Shown here piece after piece: positions 52,901 through 63,894 of a stretch of DNA of 64,000 bases (position 1 is its first letter; each line of letters opens with the position of its first letter). The stretch is from NCBI RefSeq assembly GCF_000003605.2, contig NW_003125916.1:2393-66392 (forward strand), given 5' to 3'. The translations under genes and the position numbers were made by a program. The stretch is from Saccoglossus kowalevskii. Lineage: Eukaryota > Hemichordata > Enteropneusta > Harrimaniidae. Below the pieces are notes generated by a model. That model did not search any database, was not told the origin of the DNA, and saw only the letters and a program-made list of their open reading frames with translations.

Positions 52901-54514
52901 GCCGTGGTGAGCCGAGCATTCATTACACTGTCTAACTCATGTGACCTGTCACGACCACGACCATAAATCAAACTTTTGTAACTGCTCAATACAATATGAA
53001 TGCGTTTGCGTCATTGTGACAGGAGACTCAGTCTCGCGCTGACAAGCATCATTACAGATTAATGACCAAAAAATAATCAGACACACATGCACAATGTCGG
53101 GCGTAGTACGGGTCGTATCAGATACACTCTCGGTAGGGGGGGTGGTGGTTATTCTATTCGTGGCTATTACGTAAGCATATTACTGTGTCGACAACACTTG
53201 TGACTCGGATCTTTCAATGTAATTACCCTTCTATCTTCACGTGAGGTGCTATTCAGTTGCAGAAACGTTATAATTAGTTCTTCTCTGATGCAGGTACTGT
53301 GTAGTTAGTCTAACTATAGTGACTAAAATATTCATCAAAGCGAATTGGTGACTGTGCAAGCTGTGGAGGAACAAGCATACAGTTTGCTTATGTAATTGAA
53401 CTGGAATGGAACTTGTTGAATGCACAGTTCAGTTATCCCATGCAAATTTGGAATTGTGTAATATATATACCTTGCCCGTATTATCAAAGATGAAAGGGAA
53501 AGGTATATTAATGGAAAAATGTCTGTCGTTGTCGTCGACGTTAATGAATGATAATGTGTGCAAAATAACTTCACTAATTCTACTCCAAACGCTATCAAAA
53601 ATGGTCACCTAATTCATCGGTATAAAGTCTTCCCTTAGTATGAATGAAAGATGTCTTGTGTGAAAATATCATGCACAAATTGAGAAAATCTGATAAAATA
53701 TTTTGAAAAATGTCAGACTGAATTGAAATTAAAACAAAACGTGATTATTTAATCACCTTATGTACAATATATAAAGGCATTGCAGACTTTGAAGGTCACG
53801 TGACTATTGTCTGTGTGACTATCTGTTGTTTTGAGACACTGCAAAACTGTTAAAAAAACTCGTCTACACAATGGCTTGGACGATTGACACCTTTCAAGTT
53901 TGAGAACAAAAATAATAAGTCACGTGATTGGGCAGCCATATTGAATTAAAATTAAACAGGATTTTTTCTGATCTGAATTCTTCATGGTATTTATATATAA
54001 GTTCATGAACCAATGCCACATTTTAGGGGATATACATCTCTCACTTGGTTTAATTAAACGTGTTTTAGAGACCAGAAAATGTTGTTTCAGTCACGCTTTG
54101 ATAATTCATTCAAAATGTAAGTTTACAACAATTCTTTCGATAACAATTATATTTGTTGAATAGGTAACCCTGACTGCAACCACCTACTGCCGATTCATGT
54201 CATGGACACGAAGGAACCTCCAGATCCTGCTCAAAGAGGATGAATACCTGGGAACTGTCTTCTCAAACCTGATTGGCAAGGACATCACCAAGAAGCTGTA
54301 CCTGTTGACCGAGAGGAATATCACAAGAAAAGGCTCCAGGCCTGACATTCGTCTCCCAAGTGCCGGTAAACAACCGCCTCCTAATTACGACTTAAAGGGA
54401 CATTTAGCTGCGGGTATTAGAGGTGCATGCGGTGTTGGGCTTCCAAATTATGGGACGAGTTACGATCCTGTGAGGGACTACGAGGGTAGGTGGTATGGAG
54501 TCGTCACACCATAG
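40442..54514 (+). CDS. POPDC: Popeye domain-containing protein (POPDC2/POPDC3-like), three coding exons
   Basis: Joined CDS 40442-40968, 48133-48247, 54164-54514 encodes 330 residues; vertebrate POPDC proteins are about 290-365. Popeye proteins are membrane cAMP sensors of muscle and other tissues that influence trafficking and ion channels. Seen here: a short N-terminus with a glycosylation sequon (N11-F-T), the family C32-x2-W35 pair, three hydrophobic segments (about 41-58, 62-82, 84-109), then the Popeye domain with FKPLKVP (130-136), YAIEGQTP (158-165) and RLSLLVSGK (168-176). The cAMP-pocket motifs DSPE (196-199) and FQVT (213-216) are intact, followed by IGKDIT (251-256), KLY (258-260) and DIRLPS (275-280). 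DSPEWES and DIRLPS resemble remembered human POPDC2/3 more than BVES. No neighbouring gene is recognised. The short Gly/Pro-containing tail (281-330) is unlike vertebrate tails, so an alternative last exon is possible. Family is certain; paralogue assignment is inference. Confidence 0.95.
42518..42885. other. Assembly gap (368 N) in intron 1
   Basis: Unbroken run of N; open frames across it are artefacts. Confidence 1.
46827..46874. repeat. 24-bp direct duplication
   Basis: GTTTCTGGTGATTAAAGATC and GTTTCCGGTGATTAAGGATC, each followed by TATC, are adjacent and differ at two positions. Confidence 0.7.
48133..48247 (+). CDS. POPDC: POPDC coding exon 2 (residues 176-214)
   Basis: The acceptor is CATTGCAG, ending at 48132 after a pyrimidine-rich stretch; the donor is CAG|GTGAGC at 48248. 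The exon adds one base to the split codon, then 38 codons reading VKVFCEGEFLHN, then QFLDSPEWES, ending in DVFQ. DSPE (196-199) is the first half of the cAMP-binding signature; Asp196 and Ser197 match the human BVES positions 200 and 201, where substitutions are known to impair function. FLHNILEHQF replaces the FLHYIFPxQF typical of vertebrate POPDC2/3. The exon ends in phase 0. Confidence 0.93.
49550..50885. repeat. 65-bp minisatellite array, interrupted by a MITE
   Basis: Units carry ACATTTGCAATTAATTCTAT then AGGGTGAAACAGA, ACCATGTAATATCTGTCATC and GTTTATATGG. Unit starts at 50229, 50294, 50359, 50424, 50494, 50559, 50624 and 50694 give a 65-base period, with 5-base slips where ATCGC or ATCGTTT is repeated. 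Diverged units occur near 50785 and 50850. Older units at about 49552 and 49620 lie on the other side of the family A MITE. Confidence 0.88.
49778..50025 (+). mobile_element. Family A MITE, copy 3 (about 248 bp, internally shortened)
   Basis: The left end ATGGTCGTCGCGCTACGCAT and the right end GCACATGCGCTGCAAACGAC are TIRs. The interior keeps ATAAACAAAGATGGCGGC, TTTAATTAGGTAATTTG and TCAATGTTTATCAACACA but lacks some segments of copies 1 and 2. It sits between diverged and regular units of the minisatellite. Confidence 0.82.
51050..51125 (+). repeat. Dispersed repeat pair, copy 1
   Basis: Bases 51066-51091 are identical to 53423-53448, and flanking similarity extends over about 60-75 bases. 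The shared block includes ATCCCATGCAAAT, a perfect POU octamer. Both copies can be read as MELV..TVQLSHAN. Confidence 0.6.
52033..52056. repeat. Poly-A run (24 A)
   Basis: Uninterrupted homopolymer. It could be the tail of an old retroposed insertion, but I see no matching body upstream. Confidence 0.9.
53405..53470 (+). repeat. Dispersed repeat pair, copy 2
   Basis: Counterpart of the segment at 51050, in the same intron and orientation about 2.36 kb downstream. Confidence 0.6.
54164..54514 (+). CDS. POPDC: POPDC terminal coding exon 3 (residues 215-330 and stop)
   Basis: The acceptor is GTTGAATAG, ending at 54163; the exon opens in phase 0 with VTLTATTYCRFMSW, completing FQVT. It continues through WTRRNLQILL, NLIGKDITKKLYLL and DIRLPS, all conserved family blocks, and ends with TAG at 54512-54514 after GRWYGVVTP. 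The last ~50 residues (PPPNYD, GIRGACGVG, YEGRWYG) match nothing I know. A GT at 54367 (GCCG|GTAAAC), just after DIRLPSAG, could act as an alternative donor to a further exon, so the C-terminus is less certain than the rest. Confidence 0.9.
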   Translation, partial: VTLTATTYCRFMSWTRRNLQILLKEDEYLGTVFSNLIGKDITKKLYLLTERNITRKGSRPDIRLPSAGKQPPPNYDLKGHLAAGIRGACGVGLPNYGTSYDPVRDYEGRWYGVVTP

Positions 54515-56849
54515 CATGCCTCTTGTCCATCCTCCACCTTTAGTTGTCATATCTAGGACACCATAAAGTCGAATATCTGCATGCCCTCTGCCTGTAGTAC
54601 AGTGACGCTAATGTAGAATGTGTGTCGGTTGCTGTTGGTAACTGGTTACTGTACAATACTAGCACTCATCTGTAAAGGTCAAATGTTCGAACTGAACATC
54701 TTATGCTTGCTTTCATGCTATGGTATGTTCTTTATTCCCACGGCCCCCACATAACGGTCTTGTTACCGTGTACTTACATGTCAAGCGTACATTAGCGACA
54801 GTGTACTTAGTGTTTGAATCGATATACAGTAGCTGTAGCATCCCTTGGTCACTGTTCAAAAGTGTTCAGTAGTCGGGACATATTTTGCACTAACACGCTG
54901 CCTTATATTTGTGTATGTATTTGAAACAAAAAGAAAGTTTCTTTCAACGAACCAAATGAGGCATATTCGTGATATCACCTTATTTGGGCATATTTGTTTA
55001 TTGGTTGTTTATTTACTCAAAAAATACAGTTAAAGCCTACAACTTCAATATCAAACATGAGGAGAATGATGTGCCTTAGTTATTGATTCTCATTTGCTCA
55101 TATCCCTTCCCTCCAGCATTTTGTTTGCATCTTGACTCGGGCATGGCATGTTTTATTTTTCTCAGCACGCTTTGAAATATTTGTGTTGCCTTTCTCCATT
55201 TTTTTTATTTTTTTTAAATGTAATTATATCTTTCAGCTTATCAAGAAAATCCCGCTTTGTTTGAGGAACGCTTTCACGATGATCGAGCACCTTTGGCGAA
55301 CACACACGAGGTGGCTTAGCGCATATATGTTTTTTTAAAGTAATTAGCCACATACAATGATTATTCCTATCGTATTTATAACCAACAGAAAATTTTTCCT
55401 CATGTTTGTATATCCTGTAGGTGAACTGTCTCCATAGCAATACGCGCAATACTGAACACCCTTAGCAATACGAATACAGCAATTATCGCCTGCAGGATTC
55501 GGTTTCCATGGTTACATACGGAAGTGATGGAGTTTGGTTGCTTCGTGTTCCAAGTTGTATAATCTGTGGAAGAGCTGACAAGGAGGAATCTGTACGAATT
55601 TGCATTCATGTTACCAGCTCGCTTTCGTCATTTTCGCAATGTGTGCAAATCGTTTCCATTCAATCCATATTCAATTTATTTTCGCGAAGCAAATCGATTT
55701 GAATGTTACGACACGATGTCAGATAGTTGTGTTTCATCGCTTCGCCATCTGTGTAGCTGCAATGTGTTCTGAAGACCTCATTTTATTTGAACAAACCGAA
55801 CTTGACGTCAGAGGAAGGTAACTTAAACAGATCCAGTTGATTTATGATTTCAACTTGTGGCAGGATAATACGTGTTCAGCCGATTGCTTCCATCGTGATT
55901 CCATTAGCAATATTTGTTTGGTGTTTCTGATTCGATTTGGTGCTAACAGATTATTAGGGGATTTGTTAATTTTGTATGCTAACATGAGCATTTTAAAATG
56001 ACTAATTTTATTTACATTCAGACATATCACTGCATCAACACTAAGGTTCATTGTTTTGTGCGAGAAATTTGCAAAAAAATATGTAAAAGTAAAAATAGCT
56101 TGATCAAAAAAATTAAACATGGATCAATTGACATGACAGTTCACATTGCAGTTGAATTCCACGCTTTAATCTGAGCGGCGCTAGCTTTTTGGCGGTGTCG
56201 CGCGCGTCACGCCCATATTTGCGCTTATCATTTCCGATCTAATGTTCAATGCTTTTTGTGAAAGAGACTCAAGATATGCAAACAAATTAACAATATTTTT
56301 GCTGTGTTTTTGTCGTAAATTTCTTTATAACGGAGCATGGGTTGACGAAATATCAGCGATAATGCGTTTTAAATGTGTAGACGTTACAACACACGTCACA
56401 GTTTCGGCGTACGAAAGATTGTATCTTAGCTGATTGAATTCTATTTTTAACAGACTGAGTTTTCGATCTCAGCATAATAGATTTGGAACAGACAACTACG
56501 CACTGTTGTGTGTCGTTCCACGATATCCGCGGTGCCGAGCTGCAATAAACTACTCGTTGGTATTTTCGCGTAAATTGTCATCCTGTTTAAGAGACACCAC
56601 ATTCACCATGTCAGTAACATGCCCGTATAACATCATAAAATTGCTAGAATTGGAAATCAACAATGTTGATAAATCTCATTTCGCAATACTATAACTAATT
56701 ATGAGGTCATAAGAAGCTGCCTAACTAAGTAGGAAATATGTACGATTTCATACACCCATTATTAGGCATCTGGTAATGTTAATTTATTGATTGAATGTAG
56801 CAAGCTTCGATCTCAAATAAATATAGAAGCGGCAAGCGGTCTCAAGTTT
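54515..56849 (+). other. Candidate 3' untranslated region and downstream sequence with distal poly(A) signals
   Basis: No AATAAA lies within the first 2 kb after the stop. The first candidates are ATTAAA at 56112-56117, AATAAA at 56544-56549 and AATAAA at about 56816-56821. A 3' UTR of 1.6-2.3 kb is plausible but unproven. Open frames of 60-90 codons at 55508-55821 and 56242-56694 show no recognisable protein signature. Confidence 0.25.
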
Positions 56850-58289
56850 AAGATCGAACAGCAAAAATGTAATTTGTTAAAGAACTGTTTCAATTGGCCA
56901 TCAATTTCATATGATAATTCTCTTTCATGAATAATTTTCTGCCCTGAACATTCACATATAGATTCCTTTCACGGGACGAGACGAGTTATATTGAGCGTTT
57001 TTCAAATATGATATTTTTATTGATTTTGTCTTGACAAAGACACTCTCTAACCAATGCCAAATGTGAAACCATGTTATATTCGTGTTAATATAGTTTGGAT
57101 AACTGGGTATTTTTTTTAGTATTTTCGTTTTGCTACGAATATCGCTTGTGTAATGCAAACATTGTTTTAGGGCATTTTTAAAACCGCAGTCACGCATGCG
57201 CTTTTAATTTATAGTACATACCAACAAATACGTTCACGAATAGCTAAAATCAAGTGTATGTATGAACATGTGCAAAAACGAGCAACTGAAAAAAATACTC
57301 GAAGTTATCCATAAAAAAATGTTAATACCGCCAAATAATAAAACAATCAACGAGGAAACAATAAGGCGAACGCAATTGAATCGGATACAAATTAAGTCAG
57401 GAAAATCTGCAATTTGATCTCTAAAAATAACCATGCAATCGATGTACGGCTAACTTTGCATTGTAGCGGTTTTCCTGTGAGTGTTTTAATCGCTCAACCT
57501 GATGAGCACCCGAGGAAATGACAGTAATTTGAGACACTTCTTCAAGTGATATTAAAATGGTGCTAGCATTACAACGTTTTTAATAACAACCTTTTTTTAT
57601 ACAGACTAATCCGTGTGGAGTTCAACAATCTGCAGTGTAATTAATGTAGGGGTAGTGTATTACCGAATTTTACGATTATATTACTAACCATGGCGTTATA
57701 AGATAGCAACTAATTATACCAAAAATAAATTGAACATTTGGTGACCTGGTTCCCGGAGACTCTGGTTGGTGGATTTTTTTTTAATTTCAACCAACTTGGC
57801 CAATTGACTGACACATATTCATTTAAGAGGTTACCCATTGAACAACTGGAGGATGCCGGGATTGAATGCAGTTTCTGCAAATATTTTATTTCTATTAGTA
57901 TGACGACAAACTACCCATCCCATTCTTCTCCAAAAATGTTCAAGTTCTGTTTTCAAATGGAGAACCCAGGCAACAAATGAATATGTATACGTTTTTATTG
58001 TCTCTGGGAAGCCTGGGCGTTTTAGAAGGATGAATACCGTTCTCTGAGTATGTGTACATCGACTTGCAAAATGGTGTCATTTTTTTTTAAAAAATCGGTG
58101 TATTCGAGCTAGGTCATAATGGCTTGCATGCTTCGGGTGACTGATTAAAATACACTTTTCATATAATTTGCGCCCTCGGAACGGAACATGTGTGACGTGT
58201 TTGGGTGGACAAGACGCCATATTGTTTTGATTACTAGAAAGTTACCGAAGTCTATATGACGATCGACTGCACAAACAGAGTTGTCATTT
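56850..58289. other. Non-coding stretch
   Basis: AT-rich sequence. An 80-codon plus frame (57738-57980, with LPIEQLEDAGIECSFC) looks slightly protein-like but has no recognised family or clear splice sites. Confidence 0.4.
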
Positions 58290-58370
58290 AAAACGGCGTT
58301 AGTTATACCCATCTACGTCACTCTGACGTCATACAAGCGTTTCGCCACAAGAGGGCGCGACTTCTTTGAA
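58290..58370 (+). repeat. Short dispersed repeat with CTCF-like and CRE motifs (copy 2)
   Basis: Shares CCCATCTACGTCAC and AAGAGGGCGCGACTTCT with 9720-9800. The stretch 58345-58358 (CCACAAGAGGGCGC) is one mismatch from the CTCF core. A perfect TGACGTCA lies at 58324-58331. Confidence 0.5.
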
Positions 58371-60017
58371 ATGTGTATTTGGAGGAGATGTGAGATAGAA
58401 CAATTAATATAGCACCAAGCTTACATAACTTTGTAATGATCATCTGGAGCAAGTGATGCCCACTAAGACTTCCACATAGGACTCACTTGAACCGAACATC
58501 TGAAACGGTCTGGTGTATTTCGAAACAAATTTTACTATTTCATCTATTATATACTACAGTTATGAAGTGTTTTAAATGATTTAATAAACGATTTTTCACT
58601 GAATATTTATATTCAATGTGTGTTATATTGACTTCTGTTAAGATGTGTAAATTTTCAGATGACCCCCCCCCCCCCGTACTGTACACCTCCTATTCCGTCC
58701 CCAGGATACTACTCTCTCGGTTTATGTATGAACCCTATACTTTTTTTTTTATTTAAACAATATTTTTATTTCGTTTCAATAATGGACATACAGCACAAAA
58801 TATACGGATGTACGGATACCCTATACGGATGTACGAGACATTACATGTGTGTGTGGTTTAGTAGAGCAACGGCGACACCCTTCTCCCACTCTATTAGGAG
58901 GACACTCGGCAGCCTGGCTGCACAGTCCTCATACGTTAGTAAACGTGCGACTATCACCTACTTCTTGTGGTCTCATTTCCGGTATAACACAACCAAATTG
59001 CATACACGTACTAGGGTTTAGCAATATGAACGTACTACATCTATCACGTGACGCTAAAATGACGTATATCAGGAGAGTACAAAGAAAGAGAAATAAAACC
59101 ATGAAAAGATGGGAAAATCGGATCGGCGAAACGTCATTAGAAATGAACTTATTAAGTTCAACAAGAATAAAAGGTTAATTGTTCAGAGTTCACAATCAAG
59201 GATTTTTTTTAATTAAATCAACTACAATTTCTTAGCATCACATAATTACATTACTTCCCATGGCCCGCGGTGGTACAAGTGAGTTCTTTAGAAGTGTATT
59301 CCCAGTGTTTGTCACAGTGTCACGTTCACTTATGTCCAGTAGCTAAAAGCACGTTGCTTGTCAATTTGCCGTTTCATTATAAATATATGACGGGCGTGAG
59401 ATGGTCATAGACATATAATTGTGCTGACACACAAGCTCGTGCCGTGGATTCACCAAATTCGAAGCTAGTCGATTTCGTGGGTTGAATAGCTGACTGGGTC
59501 TTGTGTTTCGCTGGTTTTGGAATCCTCGCAATGTACGTAATCTTAAATCACGTGGCAATGTGTTCAGGGCAGCTATTTGAAATTAGGGCTCTCTTTCGGG
59601 AACGAGTAAATTACTGGATAGCTACACTAGTACATTATCACCCCCGCCTGAATACAAATGGTTTGCCCCTAGCTTTATACTCGTTTAATTACTTTTCTTA
59701 GACTATTAAATACGGCTTGACAGAAATATCATAAATTCGTTTAAATGACAATGAAAAAACAACATTTCTTTTATGAATTAGTAAGAAATTGATCTTATAG
59801 CAAACGCAACTCACAGTAATATTGATCGCTAATGAGCAGATCGCGTGACTAAATATTATGCTTACATAGGGATAGACCCAATTATAAGGTATGTGCTTTT
59901 AATACGTTTTAGGGTTCATCCAGTGTATTCTGACAATTTTTCACGACTTGTCAATTAGTGTTACATGTCACGTACGTGTCAGTCGAACTGTGTCTCAAAT
60001 AACGAGCGAGAAGGGAA
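58371..60017. other. Non-coding stretch with a C13 homopolymer
   Basis: Thirteen C in a row at 58663-58675. The 15-base sequence TATACGGATGTACGG is repeated with one change 21 bases later (58801 and 58822). Open frames of 109-120 codons (58659-59178) overlap in different frames and match nothing known. TCACGTGA at 59044-59051. Confidence 0.5.
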
Positions 60018-60290
60018 ATCTGTGAAATATTTCTAAATTCGTCTATCATACATTATCGGCGGCATTGAAGACAAAGTTCACGCAGCGCCAAAATACGTTT
60101 GTGGTTTGATGACGTCAGTGACGTGTAGCCTCGTTCGAAGAAAAATCTGTGAAGAATTTCTAAATTATCTTATCATACATTATGGAGTTATTGAAGAAAA
60201 CGTTCACACTGCTCCAAGATACCATTTTGTTGGTCTCTGATGCACGTGATATTTTGTTTGATGACGTCAGCAACGTGGAGCCTCGTTCGA
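60018..60290. repeat. Diverged tandem duplication (about 130-150 bp), each unit with a CRE palindrome
   Basis: Both units run: AATCTGTGAA, TTTCTAAATT, ATCATACATTAT, a TTGAAGA block, a GTTCAC block, GTTTGATGACGTCAG, then AGCCTCGTTCGAAG. The second unit contains an extra ~25 bases around TTGGTCTCTGATGCACGTGA. TGACGTCA occurs at 60110-60117 and 60262-60269. Confidence 0.75.
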
Positions 60291-63200
60291 AGTTGGACCA
60301 CGGCGCGCAAGGTCGTCGTTTCATGTAAACACCGTTGTTTTGTTTTAGGATTTCATAAATAATGAATTGTTCAGAAGCGACATATCATTTTTTTTTACAT
60401 AAAGGCAAGTGTGAATAATTAAACAACCTAATTTCGGGGAGATAAAAAGTATAATATTTATGACTGAAAACTGTTCACAATATTCAAAGTAGTCTGCAAT
60501 GTGTGCTGTATTGCTAGTTAACACTAGTAGATTTCACTTTCTAATACTGTGGGATACCGCGTCGTTTTTTTATTGGTCTATCGGTCCGACGTGCTGCCCA
60601 GTTGTCAGGCGATAACAATGACCGTGCGAACAAGATTCTGCAATATGCAATGTGCAATGTTTGTCCACATTTGTGAGAATTATTAATAAAACAAAGTACA
60701 TTATGATTCTGATTATTTTAATCAGCACGTTAGCCATAATAAGCGTGTCATTTGTGTATGAGTGTCGTCAACTCCCGACTCACTAGCCACATTTGTCTTT
60801 CTTCTTTTGGGCGTATCGCTGCACATCTTTTCAATTTGTCTATATTTCGTGGTATTATAGTTGAATTATACTAGGACTCCACACTTCCCGTTGCTATGTG
60901 GTAACACATCCCGCGGGTTATTCGCTTACATAATAGGATCGACTCCCAAAGATCGACTACTTCCCAGTCATTATTGTGTCCTACGGTCCTGTTATTTCAA
61001 CAATAATTAATCCCCCCTACAGCGCCATATTGGATGAGAAGAAAGGGTAGAGCGATACCGCACACACTATGGCGCCTAGACCCTTTTCTGGATTCATTAT
61101 TATAGTTCAAAACACCGCGGTCATATTATTTTTTTTAACTGTTTGAATTTGGTTGCTTTTTGTTGAAATTAATATTTTGGCGAATAAAGGTGTAAATTAT
61201 CGTGTGCTAATAATAATGCGTCGACCTTTAAGTATATTTCCTAATCACAAGGCGCATCGAATATGGGCGGAAGGAAGAAGAGTAAAATACTTACCCTGAA
61301 TACAATTATTTTTCCAATATTATTAATTTTCTCTGATCATTACTTTAATCATTTCCAAATACTACCTTTGTAACTTTGAGTGACTCGTGGTTACTCCCTA
61401 TTAGAAGATAATTATCTATAACGACTATTCTCTGACGTCACACGTTTTAATTTCACTGTGGAGGTCTATGTTGGAGGCCAGGTGCTGAGCAGCGAGTGGC
61501 AATTTTATTTTATTATTGATTTATTTGTACATTTAAATTTTCAACATAGACATTATTGGCATTATGTGGAATGTTGTGATAAGAAATAAACATGACTTTG
61601 GAGAGAATATCATCACTATATAGCATTTCGTCGTTCATTACGCAGATGAACCACACCCAGCCACACAATTTGTAAGAAGTATGAGAAAAATAATTCATTT
61701 TTCCAACATATAATCATCGTGGATGGAACAGATATACAGACAACATCCTCGGATGGAAATATTATATTTCCTAATATCAATTAGAGATCTAATTTATGCA
61801 AAAATATTGTGAACTTCAATTGTAAATCAATCTATTGTCTGCTATGGGTTAACAATTATATAATTCAATATAATAGACTTTAGGAAACCAAGAAACATAT
61901 AATCACTTATAAATTACGTATATGTCATTACCATGACAACAAATTGTTCGTAATTACGATATAACGCTAATACGGTAAAGCCATTTATAAATCCACGGTT
62001 ATTCCAAAACGAGTTGTTGGTTTGGTGGCTTCCCTACATGTACGATTACGGTAAACTAACGCTTCCCTCTCACTCACATATGTACATATACCATTGGAAA
62101 TGATTAAAAAGTCCCTTTTCCTCAGATTGTAATTGCCTCCACCGCAGCGGAGCGTCTCTTGGATATATGCTTTAAACTGCCAAATACTGGCATCGATTGT
62201 CACAGGGTTGAGAATAAGAATATGCAAATATCAAATTGATGGCCACTTGATTAAACCTATGTTATGTTTATCAATAATTATAGAATGTAAAAAAATAATT
62301 AGGCACCACACAATCATTAGTGTGTCAGTTATGTTTCTGGTTTTGGGTTTGTCAAAATAAAAAAAAAATGTACTATTTTAATTTTAGCGTTTGTGTTTCA
62401 AAATCCCGTTGAATATTTGTTTCGGCTATGTGCACGAATGGGGTCAAACACAATGGCGCAAGCCCAGTTGAGGTCGATATCCGAGTGATACACGACGCGA
62501 ATACATCAACTGTTTGAGGTATGTCTCCATTGTTCATATAACGTTTACATATTATTTATGATCACGCTCAGAGCGCGACGGTCCGAAAGCCGAATGACTG
62601 ACATTGAATTCCAAGTAGATCAAAAAGCAAGGTGCTGGCAAATTGCGAATTCAAACCCAACTAGAGACTGTAACACATTGTATGGGATCGCAGATAATTA
62701 AAGAAATGAGCTCACTGATGTGGGACGTCAACTGACACGGTACTCATAATTTACCTGGTAAACACCATTAACTTGGTCCATAGTTAATAAGGCGCCTATT
62801 AAAGTGACATATATTGAACGTCGATAATAATTAAAAGAGCATAGCACTACGCATGCGCAGAAAGAAAAATATGGATAGGTTCTCTCACTTAAAGACACAC
62901 TATGCACTATGCACTATGCATATACTAACACGAAAAGGAAGAAAACCAAATTTCTTTCATACCCATGGCAAGAGTTATGGTATATTCACCATGGCGTCAC
63001 TGCCGATTATTGTATGTTAACAGGGCAAGGATGGACATAATATAATGAACGAGACACTTTTAGCTTTTAATATTTCATCTTCGTGTCACTCTTCAGAAAA
63101 TCTTCTCTTTTGGTTTTCGTCTGCATATACAATTTTTTGGCTGTACTTTAGCTCTCTCCTAGGTTTGCCAAAACACTTGAAGAACACTTATTTTGTCCCC

Positions 63201-63578
63201 TTCGGTAATACACTGGACAAATAATAAGAGTAGCCGCCATTATCCACCGAACCCCTACCTCTGTCCAAATTACTCAGTTTCATTTATGATATGGGTTATT
63301 TATTTGGCTGCATATTTATATAAATGTACCCCAAGGAAGTATTCTAGGGGTATATTGGTGACAAAGAAACAACAGAAAAACATTTAGTGAAACCCAGCTT
63401 AATCCATCTGTGAAATATACAATTTATCACAATCATCATTAACGCTACGCTGGACAGTTAACTACGATATATGTTTCGCTGTATCGCAGTTGACTATGTC
63501 TAATCGTGTTTTCACGTTAATGATATAGTAAATGGTCTCACGAGTACACACAGTATTTTCACATGTATGCACTGTATA
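60291..63578. other. Non-coding stretch
   Basis: No recognisable gene. CRE palindrome at 61433-61440. A solo family A-like end (TTAAAAGAGCATAGCACTAC then GCATGCGCAG) at 62831-62860. ACTATGC repeated three times at 62898-62918. Confidence 0.5.
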
Positions 63579-63650
63579 TGGACATATATGTAATGGACAT
63601 ATATGTAGTGGACATATATGTAATGACATATATGTAATGGACATATATGA
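63579..63650. repeat. Short tandem repeat, unit TGGACATATATGTAA
   Basis: Five units of 14-15 bases with small changes (TAG for TAA in one, one base missing in another). Its minus-strand frame reads repeated HICPL, which is an artefact of the repeat. Confidence 0.9.
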
Positions 63651-63894
63651 CAGTGCAAAATATTCAAAGACTTCATAAAACTGTTATAGTATTATGAGCC
63701 ACCATGCGTTCTTTTGCAGACAGCGAAAATGTATAGAGGTTTATATCTTGCGATAAATTCTCGACTTTTTCGCAGTATCGAGCTTTTTTGGGGTATGTAG
63801 CTGTGCGTGGCATAAACTTCAATGTTTTCCTACCAGCTGTGAAATAGTTATTGCTAGAGCTTGAAAAAATACGTGCGCACCTAAAACAACATTA

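Larger units (their letters stand above)
48248..54163 (+). other. POPDC intron 2
   Basis: A GT-AG intron of about 5.9 kb separating FQ from VTLT. It contains the 65-bp minisatellite array (about 49550-50885) split by a family A MITE (49778-50025), a dispersed repeat pair (51050-51125 and 53405-53470) and a 24-base poly-A run (52033-52056). No further exon recognised. Confidence 0.85.

Noticed and set aside
57738-57980. Plus-strand frame containing LPIEQLEDAGIECSFC
   Set aside because: Looks mildly protein-like, but there is no known family, no convincing splice sites, and AT-rich low-information flanks.
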